In this document: positions 29,081 through 37,576 of the stretch, piece by piece
How positions within the stretch are numbered: position 1 is the stretch's first letter
Layout: each line of letters starts with the position of its first letter
NCBI RefSeq assembly: GCF_002949795.1
Contig: NZ_CP026692.1
Span: 2,353,501 to 2,417,500 of the forward strand
DNA length: 64,000 bases
Direction: 5' to 3'
From: Nostoc sp. 'Lobaria pulmonaria (5183) cyanobiont'
Lineage (GTDB): Bacteria; Cyanobacteriota; Cyanobacteriia; Cyanobacteriales; Nostocaceae
Position numbers and translations under genes: made by a program
The notes under the pieces: generated by a model
What the model was told of the DNA's origin: nothing
Seen by the model: only the letters and a program-made list of their open reading frames with translations
The model's database searches: none

Positions 29081-29191
29081 GGCGTTGTTAAATTTAAATA
29101 TGAAATGCAAAAATCAGGTATTCTCAACTCTTGCTCTCTATGTATGTGTGCCTCTGCGTGAGACAAATTCATATTCTTAATCAGCAACGCC
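29081..29191. mobile_element. MITE-like element with GGCGTTG termini
   Basis: GGCGTTGTTAAATTTAAAT at 29081 matches the reverse complement of the end at 29191 (GGCGTTGCTGATTAAGAAT), giving imperfect inverted repeats of about 25 bp around 111 bp. I recall GGCGTTGCTGA-type ends from Nostoc insertion sequences (memory, not checked). Confidence 0.55.
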
Positions 29192-29379
29192 CTTTATTTT
29201 GCATTAAATAAGCTATTAACTAATTTAGTTCTGTTATATTTATAAATAGGAGTATAAAAAACTCTTATTACAACTTTTTTTAGAAATTACACCTTTTGAC
29301 ATTAGGATTAGATTCTTGATTTTTCTCCTTATGCCTGGAGCTGCCTTTTCTACAGAGGGCTACATTCAGGAGAATTCCA

Positions 29380-30126
29380 ATGTCATTAGACAAAAATGCC
29401 CTTGAGCAACCAGCAAATAAGTTGCTCGCAGCTTTGCCAGCTAGTGAGTATCAGCGTCTTGTCCCCCATCTAAAGTTAGTTTCGCTCGAAGTTCAGCAAA
29501 TCCTTTACGAAGCAGGCGAACCAATCACACAAGTATATTTTCCTGATAAGTCAATGATTTCTATAGTTACCACTATGGAAGATGGCTCAACGGCGGAAGT
29601 TGGGATAGTCAGCAGTGAAGGCATGGTGGGTATCCCGGTAATTTTAGGAAGCAGGATCACAACCACAACATCATTTATGCAGATTTCGGGCGCTGCTATG
29701 CAGATGAATGCAGATGTACTTAGAGCCGAGTTCAATCGGGGGGGAGCGCTTCAAAACCTGCTGCTGTGCTACGTACAAGCTATATACTCGGAACTGGCGC
29801 AAGCAGCCGCCTGCAACCGTCTGCATACACTGGATGAACGGCTGGCTCGCTGGTTACTGACAGTCTCTGATCGTGTGGAATCAGAAGATTTTGCCCTCAC
29901 GCAAGAATTTATCGCCCAGATGCTAGGTGTACGTCGTTCTGGCGTGACAGTAGCGGCTAGCACCCTCAGCCAAGCCGGAATGATCAGTTACAAACGTGGT
30001 CATATTAGCATCCTGAACAGAGAAGATTTGGAAGCAACTTCCTGCGAGTGTTATCGAGTCATACAAAACGAATTTGCTCGGTTATTGGGCATGAAGCCCA
30101 ATAACCGAGCCAAAAAAATTTTTTGA
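29380..30126 (+). CDS. Crp/Fnr-family transcriptional regulator (copy 1)
   Basis: A 248-residue regulator: cyclic-nucleotide-binding-fold domain (about residues 15-130) and Crp-type winged helix (about 160-225, FALTQEFIAQMLGVRRSGVT as the recognition helix region). The sensor domain lacks the classical cAMP phosphate-binding RxS pattern; it has VGIVSSEGMVGIPVILG, so the ligand is unclear. It follows GGAG at 29370. The last 11 residues (after FARLLG) are absent from the tandem paralogue and are encoded by a terminator hairpin. Roughly 75% similar by eye to the next gene, a tandem duplication. Confidence 0.88.
   Translation: MSLDKNALEQPANKLLAALPASEYQRLVPHLKLVSLEVQQILYEAGEPITQVYFPDKSMISIVTTMEDGSTAEVGIVSSEGMVGIPVILGSRITTTTSFMQISGAAMQMNADVLRAEFNRGGALQNLLLCYVQAIYSELAQAAACNRLHTLDERLARWLLTVSDRVESEDFALTQEFIAQMLGVRRSGVTVAASTLSQAGMISYKRGHISILNREDLEATSCECYRVIQNEFARLLGMKPNNRAKKIF
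30076..30124 (+). terminator. intrinsic terminator overlapping the 3' end of the regulator gene
   Basis: Perfect 15-bp stem GCTCGGTTATTGGGC (30076-30090) / GCCCAATAACCGAGC (30096-30110), then CAAAAAAATTTTTT. The TGA stop lies directly after the T-run, so the whole terminator is translated. Confidence 0.8.
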
Positions 30127-30206
30127 GTTATGTGTGCGAAACCGAACAGACTCGCAAAAGTAACTTGATTTAAAGTATTTTGAGAAAATTTATCTTTTAA
30201 TGTTCA

Positions 30207-30917
30207 GTGAACGAAAAGACTTTTAAGCCGCAAGTAAATAGGTTACTCGCGGCTTTGCCAACTAGTGATTATCAGCGTCTTGTTCCGCACCTGAAGTTAG
30301 TTTCGCTTTCGACTCGGCAAGTTATTTATGAATCAGGAGAACCGATCGCACACGTCTATTTTCCCCAACACGGAGTAGTTTCTTTAGTCGCTAATATGAA
30401 AAATGGCTCGATGATGGAAGTTGGGATAGTGAGCAGTGAAGGTATGGTGGGTATCCCAATAATTTTAGGAGGCAACACAACAACCACAAAAGCCTTTGTG
30501 CAGGTTTCAGGTGCTGCTATGCGGATGGATACAGATGTACTTAAAACCGAGTTAAATCAGGGTGGAGCTATTCAAAACCTGCTGCTGCGCTATGTACAAG
30601 CTGTATACACTGAATTGGCACAAGGATGTGCCTGCAACCGTTTTCATACCATAGAGGAGCGGCTGGCTCGTTGGCTACTAACAGTCTCTGACCGCTTGCA
30701 ATCAGAGGATTTTCCGCTCACGCAAGAATTTATCGCCCAGATGCTAGGTGTACGCCGCTCTGGTGTGACAGTAGCGGCTAATACCTTGAGCCAAACTAGA
30801 ATGATTCGCTACCAGCGTGGTCATATTAGCATCCTGAAGCGAGAGGATTTGTCAGCAACTTCCTGCGAGTGTTATCGGGTCATTCAAAACGAATTTACTC
30901 GGTTGCTGGGCAATTAG
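30207..30917 (+). CDS. Crp/Fnr-family transcriptional regulator (copy 2)
   Basis: A 236-residue tandem paralogue of the preceding gene, with the same sensor motif (VGIVSSEGMVGIPIILG) and a nearly identical helix-turn-helix (FPLTQEFIAQMLGVRRSGVT). A GTG start at 30207 aligns with the paralogue after its first few residues. The stop directly after RLLGN marks the ancestral C-terminus. It is followed by a 'GGCGTAGCCC...GTCGTAGACATCGCC' dispersed repeat. DNA-binding helices are so similar that both may share operators. Confidence 0.88.
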   Translation: MNEKTFKPQVNRLLAALPTSDYQRLVPHLKLVSLSTRQVIYESGEPIAHVYFPQHGVVSLVANMKNGSMMEVGIVSSEGMVGIPIILGGNTTTTKAFVQVSGAAMRMDTDVLKTELNQGGAIQNLLLRYVQAVYTELAQGCACNRFHTIEERLARWLLTVSDRLQSEDFPLTQEFIAQMLGVRRSGVTVAANTLSQTRMIRYQRGHISILKREDLSATSCECYRVIQNEFTRLLGN

Positions 30918-31112
30918 CCAAGGCGCGTAGGCGTAGCCCGTCGTAGACATCGCCAATAGAATCATCTTAAGTTACTATGTCCGAAACCGGACAGACACTT
31001 GCTAAAAGTTCTTTTAAGATTTAGTAAAGTATGCATCAAATGGTATTTACAAATACGCGCCTTTTAATGTAATTGCTACTTCAACTTTTTGAGCTAGATA
31101 GCGGTGAGAATA

Positions 31113-31523
31113 ATGTCTAATCAATCGATGTCTTTTCAAGGTCTGCGATTACTCGTTGTTGATGACGATACTGATACGAGAATATTACTTACCTTCCTCT
31201 TTGAATTAGAGGGAGCAGAGGTGATTGCAGCTGCTTCAGCAGACAAGGCTCTAAAAATAATGTCATCTTTTAAACCAGATATCCTAATTAGTGACATTTG
31301 CTTACCCGATGAAGATGGCTGCTCACTGCTCTTGAAAGTCAAAAATTTGGAAGCAAAGCGAGGTAGAAAGATTCCAGCGATTGCTCTGACGGCATCTACT
31401 TTTGAGGGCGATCGTGAACGTGCATTATTAGCAGGTTATGATATATATCAATGCAAGCCCATAGACTTAGACGAGTTAACTTCTATCGTTGCTACTTTAA
31501 CTAGAACCGAACAATACGTTTGA
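31113..31523 (+). CDS. single-domain response regulator (CheY-like)
   Basis: A 136-residue receiver domain with no output domain. The acidic pair is at LLVVDDDTD, the phosphoacceptor Asp61 is in ILISDICLPDEDG, the Thr is in IALTAST, and the Lys is in YQCKPIDLDEL. It probably acts by protein-protein interaction in a phosphorelay. ATG 31113 is preferred over the in-frame GTG at 31104 since GGTGAG then serves as a ribosome site. It lies about 200 bp behind the Crp pair on the same strand, with no kinase nearby. Confidence 0.92.
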   Translation: MSNQSMSFQGLRLLVVDDDTDTRILLTFLFELEGAEVIAAASADKALKIMSSFKPDILISDICLPDEDGCSLLLKVKNLEAKRGRKIPAIALTASTFEGDRERALLAGYDIYQCKPIDLDELTSIVATLTRTEQYV

Positions 31524-31590
31524 CATATTTAGATGCAACTAGGACAAGCCATTAAGTAAAAAAGTTTTAACTAAATTTTATTTATTTTCA

Positions 31591-31640
31591 AAATGCGATG
31601 TCTACGACGGGTTAGCTCGTCGTAGACATCGCATTTTTTC
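31591..31640. terminator. long palindrome/terminator after the response regulator
   Basis: Perfect 19-bp stem starting AAATGCGATGTCTACGACG (31591-31609), 8-nt loop, complementary arm to 31636, then T residues. It is made of the dispersed GCGATGTCTACGA repeat also seen near 14850, 30925 and 57730. Confidence 0.7.
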
Positions 31641-31793
31641 AGGAATCTTTTGACTAATTTTATTTTTTATTAATTTCACTATCAATAAAAAACTTTGAAA
31701 ACACAGTGATCTAAAATATACTAAGAATAAATACAGAGAACGACCAAGTAATTCTCTGCGAGTACTCATTTTTTCATATACAAGGAGCGCATT

Positions 31794-32384
31794 ATGGAAT
31801 ATCTTGCATATTCTCACATGTTTATTGCTCAAGAAGAGGCATCTGGAAACACTAAGTATCATCTTCCCCAACCTCAATTCAATTGGAAAAAACTGCTTAA
31901 ATCTTCGGCTTGGTTAGCCTTAGCTGGTGTCGGTGTCTTATTTGCTGCTGTAACCCAAATTCAAATGAGTTCGGCTGCTTATGTAAAGACTAACGGTAGT
32001 TGTTTACGTGTCCGTTCAGGTCCAAGCACCAACTACTCGTATGTAGACTGCGTACCCAATGGCGCAACACTTCCAACAATTGAACGATATGAAAACGGTT
32101 TTGCCAGACTTTCTACGGGTAGATACATTTTTGCCCGATGGATTGGTGATAGACCTAACAATCGTCCTGTGACTAGACCCGGTGGTGTTGGCGGTTCAGT
32201 GATTCTTACCCCTGGTTCTAAAGGTCTGCTTGTCAGAGACGTTCAAACAGCTTTAGGCAATCTCAGGGTTGATGGAATTTACGGTCAAGAAACTGTTAGC
32301 CGAGTCCGCAGTTTTCAGCAAAGTAAAGGTTTACTTGTAGATGGTGTTGTGGGCCCCGAAACTCGATCTGCTCTGGGTATTTAG
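31794..32384 (+). CDS. SH3b and peptidoglycan-binding domain protein
   Basis: A 196-residue protein with a conserved N-terminal leader (MEYLAYSHMFIAQEE), one membrane segment (about residues 40-60, SSAWLALAGVGVLFAAVTQI), a bacterial SH3 domain (about 65-115, LRVRSGPSTNYSYVDCV) and a PG_binding_1 domain (about 135-196, GLLVRDVQTALGNLRVDGIYG). It is probably anchored to the membrane with wall-binding domains outside. The start ATG follows CAAGGAG. The leader matches that of the gene at 45311-46450. Confidence 0.87.
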   Translation: MEYLAYSHMFIAQEEASGNTKYHLPQPQFNWKKLLKSSAWLALAGVGVLFAAVTQIQMSSAAYVKTNGSCLRVRSGPSTNYSYVDCVPNGATLPTIERYENGFARLSTGRYIFARWIGDRPNNRPVTRPGGVGGSVILTPGSKGLLVRDVQTALGNLRVDGIYGQETVSRVRSFQQSKGLLVDGVVGPETRSALGI

Positions 32385-32609
32385 CCAGAAGCAACCTTTT
32401 AAACATCTCCTTTCCAAGTTCTACCTATTTTCTGGTGGAATAGAGAGAAGTCAAAAGTTCAGGAAATCAAAATTTCAGAACGTCTGGCCCGTCATCAGGC
32501 GGGCAATACGACCTCACTCCACAAGAACTGATAAAGTGAAAAACCGACTTTTACCCCGGTTTTATGCACCTTAGAAAACAGAAATTTTGCATTTTGTTGA
32601 AAAAAGTTC

Positions 32610-33740
32610 CTAAGTTGATGTTTCTGATGAAATACCCAAGTAATTTTCTACAATCTGCAAAATGCGCTCTGCTGCATGACCATCCCCAAAAGGATTGATT
32701 GCATTTGCCATCGCTTCATAAGCATCTGAGTAACTGAGTAACTCAGCAGCGGCTGCAAAAATGTTCTCAGTCGTAGTGCCAACAAGTTTGGCTGTACCAG
32801 CGACAACAGCCTCTGGTCTTTCGGTGGTGTCTCTCAAAACTAGTACTGGTTTTCCCAAGCTGGGGGCTTCTTCTTGTAAGCCACCAGAGTCAGTGAGCAA
32901 AAGATGCGATCGCCCAATTGCTCCCACCAATTCGCCATAATCTAGAGGATCTGTCAAGAAAATTCGGGGATGATTCCCTAAAAGTTCCTGCAACGGGACT
33001 CGCACTGTCGGATTGCGGTGCAATGGTAGCAGTAAAGCTGTATCGGGAAACTTGTCTAAAATTTGTAAAAAGCTTTGAGCGATCGCTAACAGAGGTTCTC
33101 CCCAATTTTCCCGACGATGAACTGTTGCTAACAAAACCCGATATGATTCCCAGTCTAAGCCTGGGACATTACAAACTACTTGGGTTGCAGCGACATTCAA
33201 TAATGCATCAATTACCGTGTTACCCGTCATGTGAATTTCACCCAAAACACCAGAGCGATGCAAATTTTCCACAGCCCAAGGAGTCGGCGCAAAGTGCAAC
33301 TGAGTAATTTGAGAAATCAATCGGCGATTAGCTTCTTCTGGATAAGGATTGAAGATATCATCAGTTCTTAACCCTGCTTCTACATGACCAATAGGAATTT
33401 TTTGATAAAAAGCTGCCAATGCTGCGGCAAATGCAGTGGTAGTGTCTCCCTGCACAATTACTAAATCTGGCTTTTTTACCTTAAATAATGCTTCTAACCC
33501 TTGTAAACTACGACAAGTAATATCATTTAGAGATTGCTGAACCTGCATAATTTCCAAGTTATAATCCGACTTGATATTAAACAGTTGCATAACTTGCTCA
33601 ACCATCTCCCGGTGCTGTCCAGTTAGAATTACTTGCAACTGCAATTCCGAAGACTTCTGGAAAACTTGAATAACTGGAGCGAGTTTAATCGCTTCCGGGC
33701 GAGTACCTAAGATAATGCAAACGCGTTTTTGATTAGTCAT
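32610..33740 (-). CDS. wecB: UDP-N-acetylglucosamine 2-epimerase (non-hydrolysing)
   Basis: A 376-residue enzyme converting UDP-GlcNAc to UDP-ManNAc for surface polysaccharide synthesis. GT-B-fold motifs: ILGTRPEAIKLAPVIQ at the N-terminus, GHVEAGLRT, YPEEANRRLISQIT, TVHRRENWGEP and LTDSGGLQEEAPSLGKPVLVLRD near the C-terminus, all characteristic. Length equals the family norm. It is monocistronic; partner genes such as wecC are not present. Confidence 0.96.
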   Translation of the reverse strand: MTNQKRVCIILGTRPEAIKLAPVIQVFQKSSELQLQVILTGQHREMVEQVMQLFNIKSDYNLEIMQVQQSLNDITCRSLQGLEALFKVKKPDLVIVQGDTTTAFAAALAAFYQKIPIGHVEAGLRTDDIFNPYPEEANRRLISQITQLHFAPTPWAVENLHRSGVLGEIHMTGNTVIDALLNVAATQVVCNVPGLDWESYRVLLATVHRRENWGEPLLAIAQSFLQILDKFPDTALLLPLHRNPTVRVPLQELLGNHPRIFLTDPLDYGELVGAIGRSHLLLTDSGGLQEEAPSLGKPVLVLRDTTERPEAVVAGTAKLVGTTTENIFAAAAELLSYSDAYEAMANAINPFGDGHAAERILQIVENYLGISSETST

Positions 33741-33860
33741 TAGTCATCTGTAATTTACCATCTATAGTAATGGTCTATAGTCAATGGTTTATGGTCAATA
33801 GTCGGCGGTCAATCCTCACATAAACCATAAATATTAATGGATAAATCACACAAGATATAA

Positions 33861-34008
33861 AAAAAACCCGGCTTAACCGGGCAAATGCATTGTTTGTCTA
33901 ATTAACCTGTAATGACTATTTAAAAGTTCAAATTATAAAAACCATGAAAAAACCCGGCTTAACCGGGCAGACGCACTGTTTGTCTAATTAACCTGTAATA
34001 ACTATTTA
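33861..34008 (-). repeat. 86-bp tandem duplication containing two terminators
   Basis: Two copies (33861-33922 and 33947-34008, offset 86 bp) each contain the palindrome CCCGGCTTAACCGGG followed on the minus strand by a T-run. They form two successive rho-independent terminators for the minus-strand membrane protein gene; the second copy includes its stop codon. Confidence 0.8.
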
Positions 34009-34373
34009 ATCTCACAAGTTAGAGGGCAAGCAGCGTAAACAGTAACCTGCATTTGGTCTGCCTCACCATGCAGCCAACTTAACCATTTAACTTCACTAGG
34101 ATGAACTCCCTTAAGAGTTAGCACACCCGCAGCTAATACAACTGCCATGACATTAAACATTATTAGAGCGCCTGCTACAAGCAAAACCGCACTAACAGGC
34201 ATCACCGATTGCAAGATAATCGACAACAGACATCCGACCGTAGCCATCAAGACAACTAGTGGAAAACCCACAACCAACAAACATACTGCTAATGTAAAAG
34301 TCCATATTAAAAAGCTTTTAATCATCAACAAGGAGTAGGTCTTTCCTTGATTAGAGCTTTGAGCAGAAACCAT
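34002..34373 (-). CDS. small membrane protein of unknown function
   Basis: A 123-residue protein with about two or three hydrophobic helices (for example FLIWTFTLAVCLLVVGFPLV and MPVSAVLLVAGALIMF) and a short soluble C-terminus with two cysteines (AACPLTC). ATG 34373 has an excellent ribosome site (AGGAGG). I do not recognise the family. It ends in a duplicated terminator and stands alone, with the 5' side facing a long intergenic stretch toward pilT. Confidence 0.75.
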   Translation of the reverse strand: MVSAQSSNQGKTYSLLMIKSFLIWTFTLAVCLLVVGFPLVVLMATVGCLLSIILQSVMPVSAVLLVAGALIMFNVMAVVLAAGVLTLKGVHPSEVKWLSWLHGEADQMQVTVYAACPLTCEIK

Positions 34374-35103
34374 GACTTTTCCTCCTAAAATACACAACAA
34401 ATTTTAATTTCAGTCATATCTCACTTTTGCGAGTAAACTGAATTGTTCTTCAGTGAAATTTCAGTATATAAAAACTAATCGGAAAAATGAGCATTTGTTT
34501 ACTAAAGTTTACAGTTAATTTTTTATAATTATGAATATAAAGCCAAGTTTCTATCTATTAAAAAAACTTGTTTACTGCATCTATCTTCAGGTATATAACC
34601 TAAAAGGTATGAGCTTTTAACCTTGATCCCCACAATACCGCTGCTATTCAACTTAACATTTCTTATAAAAATTATTAGTCTTTCTCATAATTCATAGACG
34701 GGCTGAATAAATGAACTGCTAGTATTTGTACTGTTAATTGCTGGCAATTCGTGCCCATGCCTGGGATAAATTTCTCATCTAAGTCATGAGAATATTTACT
34801 TTAAAAGCAAAGCACTAAAAAATACTTATTTGTCCTTGTGTATTTACTGAGGTATTTTTATCCCTTACGTGTGTTAAACCAGTTTAGATAGGTTAAATAA
34901 TCTATCTGAATATTCTGAGTAATGAAATCTTAGGAAAAAAAAGATACCAGTTGAGGTGGATGAAATGGATTGACCGTGGTTCTAGAGTTTCAATCGCCTT
35001 CTATCACCGTTAAGGCTTGCAGACAAATATTCTCAAAAGTCATCGAAGTAAGTGACTTGACTTCTCCTTAATTCAACTTTTTAACTGCCAAATGTGAAGA
35101 TAT
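34374..35103. other. 730-bp divergent intergenic region
   Basis: AT-rich sequence between the divergent membrane-protein gene and the pilT-like gene. I see no open frame of credible length, no tRNA and no clear MITE. It presumably holds the promoters of both neighbours. Confidence 0.5.
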
Positions 35104-36387
35104 ATGACAGAATCACAGTCTCCATTAAATTCTAACTCTGCTGCCGGACGTAATCTACCACCAATGCCGCCGCCACCACCGCCAATCCCAACCTTTATTA
35201 CACAGCGGCAGATGACACAAACACTCGATATGTCAATCGATAGAGGCACTAATTTGCCTGTTGCAGGTCATCGTCCGGGTAGTCCACCGCCAATACCTAA
35301 TTCAGTTCGCCCTCAAAACAGCAGTCCAGAAATCACTTTAGAGAAGTTAATCAGAGAAGCTTACGATCAGGGATATTCTGACTTGCACTTGGGTGTGGGT
35401 GAACCACCCCGCTTCCGCAGCCGAGGAGAAATTCAATCAGGAGATTATCCAGAAACAGATAAAGAAACTTTTATGAATTGGTTGCGGGAGGTGATGAGTG
35501 AGGGAGAAATTCAGCGCTTTGAAGAATCCTTAGAATTTGACGGAGCAACTCAATACGAATTTGCTCGCGTGCGGATTAATGTTTTTGGCTCCCTCAAAGG
35601 CCCTGCAATGGTGTTGCGGTTGATTCCGCTAAAAATCTTAACTATGGAACAGTTGAGATTACCTCCAATTTTTCGGGATATTTGTCATCACCATAAAGGT
35701 TTAATTTTGGTGACGGGGCCCACTGGTTCTGGTAAGTCCACCACAATGGCAGCGATGATTGACTACATCAATAAGGAGATGGCCAAACATATCATCACCA
35801 TTGAAGACCCGATAGAATTTGTCCATCAAAGCCGCAAGTCTTTAGTCAAACAGCGGGAAGTGGGAATGCATACCCGGAAATTTGACAACGCTTTGAAAGC
35901 AGCTTTGCGGGAAGACCCAGATTTGATTCTGGTGGGGGAAATGCGGGACAAGGAAACAGTTAACACCGCCCTAAAAGCCGCTCAGACCGGTCACTTAGTC
36001 ATGGGAACCTTACACACCAATAGCGCTGTCAAAACCATTGAGCGGATTCTCAACCTCTATTCTGGTGATGAACAGGATGCAATGCGGGTGGCGATTTCTG
36101 AGTCTTTAGTGGCAGTAATTGCTCAAGGTTTGTGTCGCACAACTGACGGTAAGCGGGCTGCTTTCCACGATGTGCTGATCAATACTGAGGCGATTAAGGA
36201 ATGGATCAAAGACGGAAAGTATGATGAAATTGGCGAGCTGATGAAACAAGCTGGCTTTGACGGCATGATTACGATGAATCAGTCATTGCTGAATCTCTAT
36301 CAAGACGGACGAATCACTGAAGAAACTGCTTTGGAAATGTCACCAACTCCTAACGAAATGGCACAGTTTCTCCGAGGTCGAGTTTAA
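35104..36387 (+). CDS. pilT: type IV pilus retraction ATPase, PilT2-like
   Basis: A 427-residue hexameric motor ATPase for pilus retraction. The Pro-rich N-terminal extension (residues 18-75, PMPPPPPPIP) precedes the PilT core; Walker A GPTGSGKST, Asp box around TIEDPIEFVH, Walker B LREDPDLILVGEMRD, and His box TGHLVMGTLHTNSA are intact. Length and the long N-terminus resemble cyanobacterial PilT2 (phototaxis-linked paralogue) rather than PilT1. A KaiB-domain gene follows 169 bp downstream, separated by an STRR (36390-36470). Confidence 0.92.
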   Translation: MTESQSPLNSNSAAGRNLPPMPPPPPPIPTFITQRQMTQTLDMSIDRGTNLPVAGHRPGSPPPIPNSVRPQNSSPEITLEKLIREAYDQGYSDLHLGVGEPPRFRSRGEIQSGDYPETDKETFMNWLREVMSEGEIQRFEESLEFDGATQYEFARVRINVFGSLKGPAMVLRLIPLKILTMEQLRLPPIFRDICHHHKGLILVTGPTGSGKSTTMAAMIDYINKEMAKHIITIEDPIEFVHQSRKSLVKQREVGMHTRKFDNALKAALREDPDLILVGEMRDKETVNTALKAAQTGHLVMGTLHTNSAVKTIERILNLYSGDEQDAMRVAISESLVAVIAQGLCRTTDGKRAAFHDVLINTEAIKEWIKDGKYDEIGELMKQAGFDGMITMNQSLLNLYQDGRITEETALEMSPTPNEMAQFLRGRV

Positions 36388-36556
36388 CGATTGGGCATTG
36401 GGCATTGGGCATTAGTTATTTCTTCCCTGCTCCTCTGCCCCCTCTGCTCCCTCATCTTCGAGTATCTAATCCCAAATATCTTTGCGATCCTGGTTGAGGT
36501 TATAGCTAAGGTAAAAGGTAAAAGAGAGAATTTTTACTTTTAGTTCCCTAACCTCT

Positions 36557-37324
36557 GTGAATAACTTGACGACAAATAAACTATCTACACCCCAGCTGTT
36601 TAAAGGCATTGCGCTATTTACACCTGGAGGAGATTTAATTTACTGCATCGACCCTAGTAAGCAAGGTCGATGGCATTTGCATTTGTGTTCGGCTTTGCAA
36701 GAAATTCTAGATTTACCAGAGCCACCACACTTTTTAGTACCTTGTTATACTGCAACTATTGACAATTGGTTAGATCCGCGCACTCAACAAGTGCGAACTT
36801 TTGCTGAAGCTTATCCGGCTGTAATTAGACATCAAGCTTTGCTTAATGCCATTTTTGGCACAGAGGAATTAGTATGGCAAGCAGCTCCTTGGCAAGAGGG
36901 ATTGTGCGATCGCATGGTGTTAACAACCTATCATTCTTCATTTGGGCAGCTTTGGGAGGATCATGATTTAATTGTCCGTTTAGACCTTTCTGAACCTGTG
37001 CCAAAATATCACCAACCAGTAATAGTACAAAAAAAAGAAGCCATCACCCAAGGCTATGTTCTCCGCTTGTTTGTTGCAGGACATAGCAGTTCTACTGAAC
37101 GCATTTTGCAAAATTTACACGAATTGTTAGAGCGATCGCTCGGACACCCTTATACTTTGAAGGTGATTGATGTTTTAAGTCATCCAGAACAAGCAGAACT
37201 AAATCAGGTTTCTGCAACCCCTACCCTTGTCAAGGTTTGGCCTCACCCAATTCGGCGAATCGTCGGAGAGTTGGATCATGTAGAAAAGATTTTACAGATG
37301 TTAGCTGCTAAGGAAAAATTTTAA
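36557..37324 (+). CDS. KaiB-domain protein with N-terminal unknown domain
   Basis: A 255-residue protein. The last about 90 residues (from YVLRLFVAGHSSSTERIL) match the KaiB/SasA thioredoxin-like fold: LKVIDVLSHPEQAE and VSATPTLVKVWPHPIRRIVGEL parallel KaiB's LKVIDVL...ATPTLAKV..P.RRIIG. The N-terminal 160 residues (LFTPGGDLIYCIDPSKQGRW-) are an unrecognised conserved-looking domain. GTG start at 36557. True KaiB is about 100 residues, so this is a fusion paralogue, not the core clock gene; kaiA and kaiC are not in the window. It lies downstream of pilT on the same strand. Confidence 0.75.
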   Translation: MNNLTTNKLSTPQLFKGIALFTPGGDLIYCIDPSKQGRWHLHLCSALQEILDLPEPPHFLVPCYTATIDNWLDPRTQQVRTFAEAYPAVIRHQALLNAIFGTEELVWQAAPWQEGLCDRMVLTTYHSSFGQLWEDHDLIVRLDLSEPVPKYHQPVIVQKKEAITQGYVLRLFVAGHSSSTERILQNLHELLERSLGHPYTLKVIDVLSHPEQAELNQVSATPTLVKVWPHPIRRIVGELDHVEKILQMLAAKEKF

Positions 37325-37576
37325 GTAATCAGACTAGTTTTTTTGCTAAGTGCGCGAATGGGTAGGTGTTGGTGAAGGAGTAACTACAAAAATGGCTAGA
37401 TTGCCGTATCTGCAAGGATTTGATAATTTTCGCACTTGAAACCATCCGCGCACCTTATATAAACTGACTTTCAGCTATTTACAATTAGCACAATTGCCAG
37501 TCCCTATGTTATGATTTTTGCATCCGCGCTATTGAACCTTGAAAACCAAATAACACAGGGCTTTCAGACGCCTGCG
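37325..37576 (+). promoter_or_regulatory. probable CRISPR leader
   Basis: AT-rich, non-coding sequence before the first repeat, containing GAACCTTGAAAACC (about 37535-37550), a string I recall near cyanobacterial CRISPR leaders. Orientation is supported by the repeat 3' end (ATTGAAAC) and by the degenerate repeat at the far end. Confidence 0.55.

Larger units (their letters stand above)
28285..29379. other. 1.1-kb AT-rich intergenic region with repeats
   Basis: No convincing gene. It contains a 46-bp direct repeat (28835-28880 and 28924-28969), a MITE-like element at 29081-29191, and AT-rich sequence. A minus-strand open frame at 28903-29187 spans the repeats and MITE and is not credible. 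Confidence 0.6.

Noticed and set aside
28903-29187. 94-codon minus-strand open frame
   Set aside because: It runs across a direct repeat and an inverted-repeat element and has no coding character.
31602-31877. 91-codon minus-strand open frame
   Set aside because: It starts in the palindromic repeat and overlaps the 5' part of the SH3/PG-binding gene and its leader.
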